From: Pseudomonas sp.
GTDB taxonomy: Bacteria; Pseudomonadota; Gammaproteobacteria; Pseudomonadales; Pseudomonadaceae
Length of the DNA: 10,334 nucleotides
Reading direction: 5' to 3'
Assembly (NCBI GenBank): GCA_029239415.1
Contig: JAQZAY010000117.1
Location: 1 to 10,334, forward strand
Shown piece by piece: positions 6,945 through 10,334 of the stretch; the first letter of the stretch is position 1; each line of letters begins with the position of its first letter. The notes under the pieces were generated by a model. It made no database searches. It was not told the DNA's origin and was given only the letters and a program-made list of their open reading frames with translations. Made by a program: the position numbers and the translations under genes.

Positions 6945-7841
6945 TCATCCACGCGGGTGGTGCTGGGCATGCAGCTGTTGCAGGCGCGCCCGCGCCACGT
7001 GGGTGTAGATCTGCGTGGTAGACAGGTCACTGTGGCCCAGCAGCATCTGCACCACGCGCAGGTCGGCGCCGTGGTTGAGCAGGTGCGTGGCGAAGGCATG
7101 GCGCAAGGTGTGCGGCGACAGCGGCTTGTCGATCCCGGCCACCAGCGCCTGGTGCTTGATGCGGTGCCAGAAGGTCTGGCGGGTCATCTGCTCGCCGCGC
7201 AGGCTCGGGAACAGCACGTCGCTGGGGCGGCCATTGAGCATTTCGTTGCGTCCTTCGCGCAGGTAGCGCTCGACCCAGGTCACCGCCTCCTCGCCCATGG
7301 GCACCAGGCGCTCCTTGCTGCCCTTGCCCATCACCCGCAGTACCCCCTGGCGCAGGTTGACCTGGTCCAGGGTCAGGCTGACCAGTTCGGTGACGCGCAG
7401 GCCGCAGGCATACAGCACCTCGAGCATGGCCCGGTCGCGCTGGCCGATCGGCTCGCCCAAGTCCGGGGCGTGCAACAGGGCCTCGACGTCGGCCTCGGAC
7501 AGCGACTTGGGCAAGGGCCTGCCCAGCTGTGGCATCTCGACCTGCAGCGTCGGGTCTATGGCTATCAGCTTTTCGCGCAGCAGGTAGCGGTAGAACCCGC
7601 GCAGGCCGGAAAGCAGGCGAGCGGTGGAACGCGGCTTGTAGCCCTGGTCGAGGCGCCAGGCCAGGTGGTCGAGGATCAGCTCGCGGCCGGCATCGGGCAG
7701 TGTCACGGCACGCTCATGCAGCCAACCGTTGAACAGCGTCAGGTCGCTGCGGTAGGAGGCGCGGGTGTTATCGGAAAGGCCTTTCTCGAGCCAGAGGGCG
7801 TCGAGAAACTGGTCGAGCAGAGGGTGGTCCAGGGCGGGCAT
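6945..7841 (-). CDS. xerD: Site-specific tyrosine recombinase XerD
   Basis: Works with XerC to resolve chromosome dimers at the dif site under FtsK control. It is 298 residues, exactly the length of E. coli XerD. The N-terminal SAM-like DNA-binding domain (about 6-90; QFLDALWLEKGLSDNTRASY) precedes the catalytic domain. All six catalytic residues are present and aligned with E. coli numbering: R149 (GLRVTELVSL), K173 (GKGSKERLVP), H244 and R247 (SPHTLRHAFATHLL), H270 (LLGHSDLSTTQ) and nucleophile Y279 (IYTHV). It is XerD rather than XerC by its N-terminus and by the neighbouring dsbC. ATG 7841 is the only plausible start (an in-frame stop lies about 39 nt upstream), but no Shine-Dalgarno precedes it. 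No phage genes or att-like repeats surround it, so it is the housekeeping recombinase. Confidence 0.97.
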   Translation of the reverse strand: MPALDHPLLDQFLDALWLEKGLSDNTRASYRSDLTLFNGWLHERAVTLPDAGRELILDHLAWRLDQGYKPRSTARLLSGLRGFYRYLLREKLIAIDPTLQVEMPQLGRPLPKSLSEADVEALLHAPDLGEPIGQRDRAMLEVLYACGLRVTELVSLTLDQVNLRQGVLRVMGKGSKERLVPMGEEAVTWVERYLREGRNEMLNGRPSDVLFPSLRGEQMTRQTFWHRIKHQALVAGIDKPLSPHTLRHAFATHLLNHGADLRVVQMLLGHSDLSTTQIYTHVARARLQQLHAQHHPRG

Positions 7842-7929
7842 GCGGGCGATGGGTATGGGGATTGGACGCCTAGTGTTTCACAAGTGGAGGTGTGCTGTCT
7901 TTGCGGGCCTTACCACTCCCCCAGAACGC

Positions 7930-7960
7930 AAAAAAGCAGCCCGAAGGCTGCTTCTTTTTT
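7930..7960 (-). terminator. Terminator after rplS, symmetric
   Basis: AAGCAGCC (7934-7941) and GGCTGCTT (7946-7953) form a perfect 8-bp stem around a CGAA tetraloop (7942-7945). On the minus strand the stem runs into six T's (complement of 7930-7935); on the plus strand CTTTTTT follows. It lies about 35 nt past the rplS stop and ends the rpsP-rimM-trmD-rplS operon. The remaining bases to the xerD start (7842-7929) show no promoter I would stand behind. Confidence 0.93.
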
Positions 7961-7994
7961 CGCATGGCAGCCGAGGCTGCCGGTCAAGCTGTCC

Positions 7995-8345
7995 TCAGGA
8001 CAGTTTTTCCTTGATGCGAGCGGCTTTGCCGGACAGGTCGCGCAGGTAGTACAGCTTGGCTTTACGCACGTCACCACGACGTTTCACGGCCAGGCTGTCG
8101 ATTTGCGGGCTGTAGGTCTGGAAGGTACGCTCTACGCCAACGCCGCTGGAGATCTTGCGCACGGTGAAGGCGCTGTTCAGACCGCGGTTACGCTTGGCAA
8201 TCACGACGCCTTCGAAGGCCTGCAGACGGGAGCGCTCACCTTCCTTCACTTTCACCTGGACGACGATGGTGTCGCCCGGGGCGAAGGCCGGGATCTCTTT
8301 GCTCATCTGCTCAGCTTCGATCTGCTGAATGATTTTGTTGGTCAT
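7995..8345 (-). CDS. rplS: 50S ribosomal protein L19
   Basis: Ribosomal protein at the 30S-50S interface that contributes to intersubunit bridges. It is 116 residues, the usual bacterial length. The sequence is recognisable from end to end: [79 protein letters not shown] and the basic C-terminal part [23 protein letters not shown] 8345 has AGGAG 7 nt upstream. It is the last gene of the rpsP-rimM-trmD-rplS operon, 42 nt after trmD, and its own strong ribosome binding site fits the need for much more L19 than TrmD from one mRNA. A terminator follows at 7930-7960. Confidence 0.99.
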   Translation of the reverse strand: MTNKIIQQIEAEQMSKEIPAFAPGDTIVVQVKVKEGERSRLQAFEGVVIAKRNRGLNSAFTVRKISSGVGVERTFQTYSPQIDSLAVKRRGDVRKAKLYYLRDLSGKAARIKEKLS

Positions 8346-8387
8346 GCTGTGCTCCTAAGGTAAATCGTCTGACTTACCATCGATACG

Positions 8388-9140
8388 TTAACTATCGTCC
8401 CGCTCGCGAATGTACTCGTCGAGCAGCTTCTTCTCTTCTCCAGAAAGTGAGCGACTTTCCAGAAGATCGACGCGTCGTTCATAGGTCCGCCCAAGGGACT
8501 GCTGTAAACGCCAACGCCGGATGTGTGCATGGTTGCCACTTAGCAACACGTCGGGAACACGCTGATCCGCATACACCTCGGGTCGGGTGTAGTGCGGGCA
8601 ATCGAGCAGACCATCGGTGAAGGAATCTTCCTGCGCCGAGTCCACATGCCCTAAAGCTCCGGGCAGCAGTCGCGTAACCGCATCGATCAGCACCATGGCC
8701 GGTAGCTCGCCACCGGACAACACATAGTCGCCAATCGACCACTCTTCATCGACATGAGCCTGGATGAAGCGCTCGTCGATGCCTTCGTAACGACCTGCGA
8801 TCAGGATCAGAGATTCCTGTTGCGCCAGGCCTTTGACCGCCTGCTGATCCAGCTTGCGGCCTTGTGGCGAGAGGTAGATCACCTTCGCCGCTGCTCCGGT
8901 CGCTTGCCTGGCGCTGGCCAGGGCATCTTCCAGAGGCTTGATCTTCATCACCATGCCCGGACCACCACCAAAAGGCCGATCATCCACGGTGTGGTGACGA
9001 TCAGTGGTGTAGTCCCGCGGGTTCCAGCAGGCCACTTGCAGCAACCCCTGTTTCACCGCGCGGCTGGTAATGCCGTACTCCGTGATGGCCGAGAACATCT
9101 CGGGGAACAGCGTGATGACTTCTACGCGAAGGTTTCCCAT
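8388..9140 (-). CDS. trmD: tRNA (guanine-N1)-methyltransferase TrmD
   Basis: Methylates G37 next to the anticodon of tRNAs with a G at position 36, using S-adenosylmethionine; this prevents +1 frameshifting and is essential in most bacteria. At 250 residues it has the full length. It is a SPOUT-class trefoil-knot dimer: knot motifs GRYEGIDER (116-124) and [11 protein letters not shown] (135-145) are intact. R157 in DAVTRLLPG and D172 in EDSFTDG correspond to the catalytic R154 and D169 of the E. coli enzyme. ATG 9140 follows the rimM stop by 3 nt and has no Shine-Dalgarno, so translation probably depends on coupling to rimM. This fits the low TrmD level known for this operon in E. coli. Confidence 0.98.
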   Translation of the reverse strand: MGNLRVEVITLFPEMFSAITEYGITSRAVKQGLLQVACWNPRDYTTDRHHTVDDRPFGGGPGMVMKIKPLEDALASARQATGAAAKVIYLSPQGRKLDQQAVKGLAQQESLILIAGRYEGIDERFIQAHVDEEWSIGDYVLSGGELPAMVLIDAVTRLLPGALGHVDSAQEDSFTDGLLDCPHYTRPEVYADQRVPDVLLSGNHAHIRRWRLQQSLGRTYERRVDLLESRSLSGEEKKLLDEYIRERDDS

Positions 9141-9143
9141 CGG

Positions 9144-9680
9144 TTAAAAGTCCGCGTCCCATTCGACCCGCATCACGCCTGCTTCCAGGTCGATGGCCAG
9201 CACGCATTGCTCCGTATAGGGCAACAAGCGCTCGCGATCATCCAGGCTGCCTGCGCCAGGCTTGACCACCATTACATCGTTCGCGCCGGTCTCCAACAGG
9301 TGATCAACCGTGCCGAACAGCTGTTCGTCCTGGTTGATGACTTTCAGGCCTACCAACTGGTACCAGTAGTACTCGTCGCTAGACAGGTTGGGCAAAAGGC
9401 TTCGCGAGATGCAAATCTCGTAACCGCTCAGAAGACGGGCTTCATCACGATCGTCGAGGCCTTTGAGCTTGGCGACCAGGTCCTTTTGAGTGGAACGGCC
9501 ACTGACCAGCTCTACCTGCTTCACCACGCCTTCGCGCCGAAGCGTCCAGTTGCGGTAGTCCAGCAGGTTTTCAATCGGATCGGTAAAGGAAAAGACCTTC
9601 ACCTCGCCGCGAACGCCGTGAACCGAAAAAATCTTGCCGACGACGATCAGGTCGTCCGCTTTTTCTGGCGTCGCGCTCAT
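9144..9680 (-). CDS. rimM: Ribosome maturation factor RimM
   Basis: Cytoplasmic assembly factor for the 30S head; in E. coli it binds S19 and helps maturation of the 16S rRNA 3' domain. The 178-residue length is normal. The N-terminal RimM barrel is marked by VGKIFSVHGVRGEVKV (about 14-29) and the C-terminal PRC barrel by EYYWYQLVGL (about 103-112), with the linker and the LLPYTEQCVL strand also typical. ATG 9680 comes 5 nt after the rpsP stop and lacks a clear ribosome binding site, again pointing to translational coupling within the operon. It ends 3 nt before trmD. Confidence 0.98.
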   Translation of the reverse strand: MSATPEKADDLIVVGKIFSVHGVRGEVKVFSFTDPIENLLDYRNWTLRREGVVKQVELVSGRSTQKDLVAKLKGLDDRDEARLLSGYEICISRSLLPNLSSDEYYWYQLVGLKVINQDEQLFGTVDHLLETGANDVMVVKPGAGSLDDRERLLPYTEQCVLAIDLEAGVMRVEWDADF

Positions 9681-9685
9681 ACTAT

Positions 9686-9937
9686 TCAGGCTGCAGCCTT
9701 GGCCGCTTCCTTCAGCAGCTGAGCAACACGCTCAGACGGCTGTGCGCCAACGCTCAACCAGTGAGCAACGCGGTCTTCCTTGACGGACAGACGAACTTCC
9801 TGACCACGGGCGATCGGGTTGAAGAAGCCAACCTGCTCGATGTGGGAGCCGTCACGCGGGTTACGCGAGTCGGTTACGGTCAGTTGGTAAAACGGGCGCT
9901 TTTTGGAGCCGCCACGGGCAAGACGGATGGTTAGCAT
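9686..9937 (-). CDS. rpsP: 30S ribosomal protein S16
   Basis: Small-subunit protein needed early in 30S assembly. The true start is ATG 9937, giving 83 residues that open with the invariant [18 protein letters not shown]; the frame stays open for another 73 codons upstream, but that extension is not S16 and crosses the leader region. AGGA lies about 10 nt before the ATG. The C-terminus is a lysine/alanine-rich tail (KEAAKAAA), as in pseudomonads. It is the first gene of the rpsP-rimM-trmD-rplS operon, 232 nt downstream of ffh. Confidence 0.98.
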   Translation of the reverse strand: MLTIRLARGGSKKRPFYQLTVTDSRNPRDGSHIEQVGFFNPIARGQEVRLSVKEDRVAHWLSVGAQPSERVAQLLKEAAKAAA

Positions 9938-9981
9938 TGAACATCGTTCCTGTAGTCGGTGCTGCAAATCATGATGCACAG

Positions 9982-9999
9982 CGGGCACACGGGTGCCCG
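9982..9999 (-). other. Stem-loop in the rpsP leader
   Basis: CGGGCAC and GTGCCCG form a perfect 7-bp stem around a 4-nt loop, 44 nt upstream of the rpsP start. No T-run follows, so it is not a terminator. If transcription starts from the candidate promoter nearby, it sits almost at the 5' end of the mRNA, where it could stabilise the message or take part in regulation. Function is inference. Confidence 0.5.
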
Positions 10000-10010
10000 A
10001 AAGGCCGCAT

Positions 10011-10039
10011 ATTCTCAAGGAATATACGGACTTTTGCAA
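10011..10039 (-). promoter_or_regulatory. Possible sigma-70 promoter for the rpsP operon
   Basis: On the minus strand TTGCAA (10034-10039) and GAGAAT (10011-10016) are separated by exactly 17 nt. Each matches consensus at 4 of 6 bases. It lies in an AT-richer stretch of the ffh-rpsP gap, and the predicted leader would be about 65 nt. TATATT (complement of 10021-10026) is an alternative -10 but lacks a matching -35. Confidence 0.35.
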
Positions 10040-10088
10040 ATCCCTTTTTATGGAGCGCCAAGGGCTGCCTGCTGATCTGCGTTTGGGA

Positions 10089-10127
10089 CTGCCTATATAA
10101 GGCAGCGGTTTACCCGCCAGGGCGGGT
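10089..10127 (-). other. Two tandem stem-loops just after ffh
   Basis: ACCCGC/GCGGGT (10112-10117 with 10122-10127) and CTGCCT/AGGCAG (10089-10094 with 10100-10105) form two perfect 6-bp stems, 42 to 80 nt past the ffh stop. On the minus strand neither is followed by a T-run (TCCCAAACG comes after the second). They may protect the ffh 3' end or mark a factor-dependent termination region, but are not a classical intrinsic terminator. Confidence 0.4.
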
Positions 10128-10169
10128 TCCGGCCATCGGCACAGTCGCATGCCCATGGCCTGAATCGGT

Positions 10170-10334
10170 TCACATCTTGGGCATGCCGCCGCCTGGCATC
10201 ATGCCACCCAGGCCGCGCATCATCTTCGACATGCCACCCTTGGTGGAAAACTTCTTCATCATCTTCTGCATCTGCTTGTGCTGCTTGATCAAGCGACCGA
10301 TGTCCTGCACCTGGGTGCCGGAGCCCATGGCGAT
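10170..10334 (-). CDS. ffh: Signal recognition particle protein Ffh, C-terminal end only
   Basis: GTPase of the signal recognition particle, which binds 4.5S RNA and hydrophobic signal sequences on ribosomes and hands them to FtsY. Only the last 54 codons and the TGA (10170-10172) are inside the window; the 5' part lies beyond the right edge. The visible segment is the end of the methionine-rich M domain. [20 protein letters not shown] carries the SGT RNA-binding motif. It continues [20 protein letters not shown] and ends in a Gly/Met tail ([14 protein letters not shown]). The high methionine content is typical of the signal-peptide groove. It lies upstream of rpsP in the same direction, as in many gammaproteobacteria. 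Confidence 0.97.
   Translation of the reverse strand: MAMGSGTQVQDIGRLIKQHKQMQKMMKKFSTKGGMSKMMRGLGGMMPGGGMPKM

Noticed and set aside
6945..7841. XerD as an integrase marking a mobile element
   Set aside because: Length, residue numbering and the xerD-dsbC neighbourhood match the housekeeping recombinase. No phage genes, att repeats or tRNA lie nearby.
6606..8363. Plus-strand open frame of 585 codons spanning dsbC, xerD and rplS
   Set aside because: It crosses three real genes and a terminator on the other strand. Its length comes from GC-driven lack of stops; no motif or RBS supports it.
9968..9975. ATCATGAT palindrome in the rpsP leader
   Set aside because: Too short to call an operator without a known regulator, and it lies inside the transcribed leader.
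9938..10156. N-terminal extension of the rpsP frame
   Set aside because: S16 begins at MLTIRL. The upstream residues have no counterpart in S16 and cover the leader hairpin and candidate promoter.

Overview
The window is chromosomal DNA from a fluorescent Pseudomonas, most likely of the P. putida group. The evidence is high G+C, strongly recognisable Pseudomonas-type proteins (TrmD, RimM, L19, S16, XerD, DsbC, Hom, ThrC), and the order ffh - rpsP-rimM-trmD-rplS - xerD - dsbC - hom - thrC, which is a typical pseudomonad arrangement. The species call is inference from remembered family sequences, not from a search.

Layout. Positions 1-2073 (+ strand) hold a family III CoA-transferase, cut by the window's left edge, and, only 3 nt after it, a secreted periplasmic solute-binding-like protein. 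Everything to the right is on the minus strand. In transcription order (right to left) it reads: the end of ffh; the ribosomal/RNA-modification operon rpsP-rimM-trmD-rplS, closed by a strong hairpin terminator; xerD; dsbC, with its own terminator; the threonine pathway genes hom and thrC, closed by a symmetric terminator; then two small accessory genes, a degenerate response-regulator receiver protein and a small protein resembling the Pseudomonas DUF3509 family, ending at a terminator that faces the CoA-transferase pair. The two strands converge at about 2074-2219.

How the genes work together. Ffh (protein targeting) and S16/RimM/TrmD/L19 (30S assembly, tRNA m1G37 methylation, 50S subunit) form the growth-linked block. 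XerD resolves chromosome dimers at dif. DsbC isomerises disulfides in the periplasm. Hom and ThrC carry out the homoserine dehydrogenase and threonine synthase steps. The CoA-transferase and binding-like protein look like a small, strain-variable metabolic or sensing module.

I found no CRISPR, IS element, phage gene, tRNA, rRNA, attachment site or clear new system. The least explained items are the receiver protein lacking several canonical active-site residues, its small partner gene, the orphan binding protein beside the CoA-transferase, and a few hairpins without U-tracts, including one in the rpsP leader. No gene-free stretch exceeds about 230 bases.
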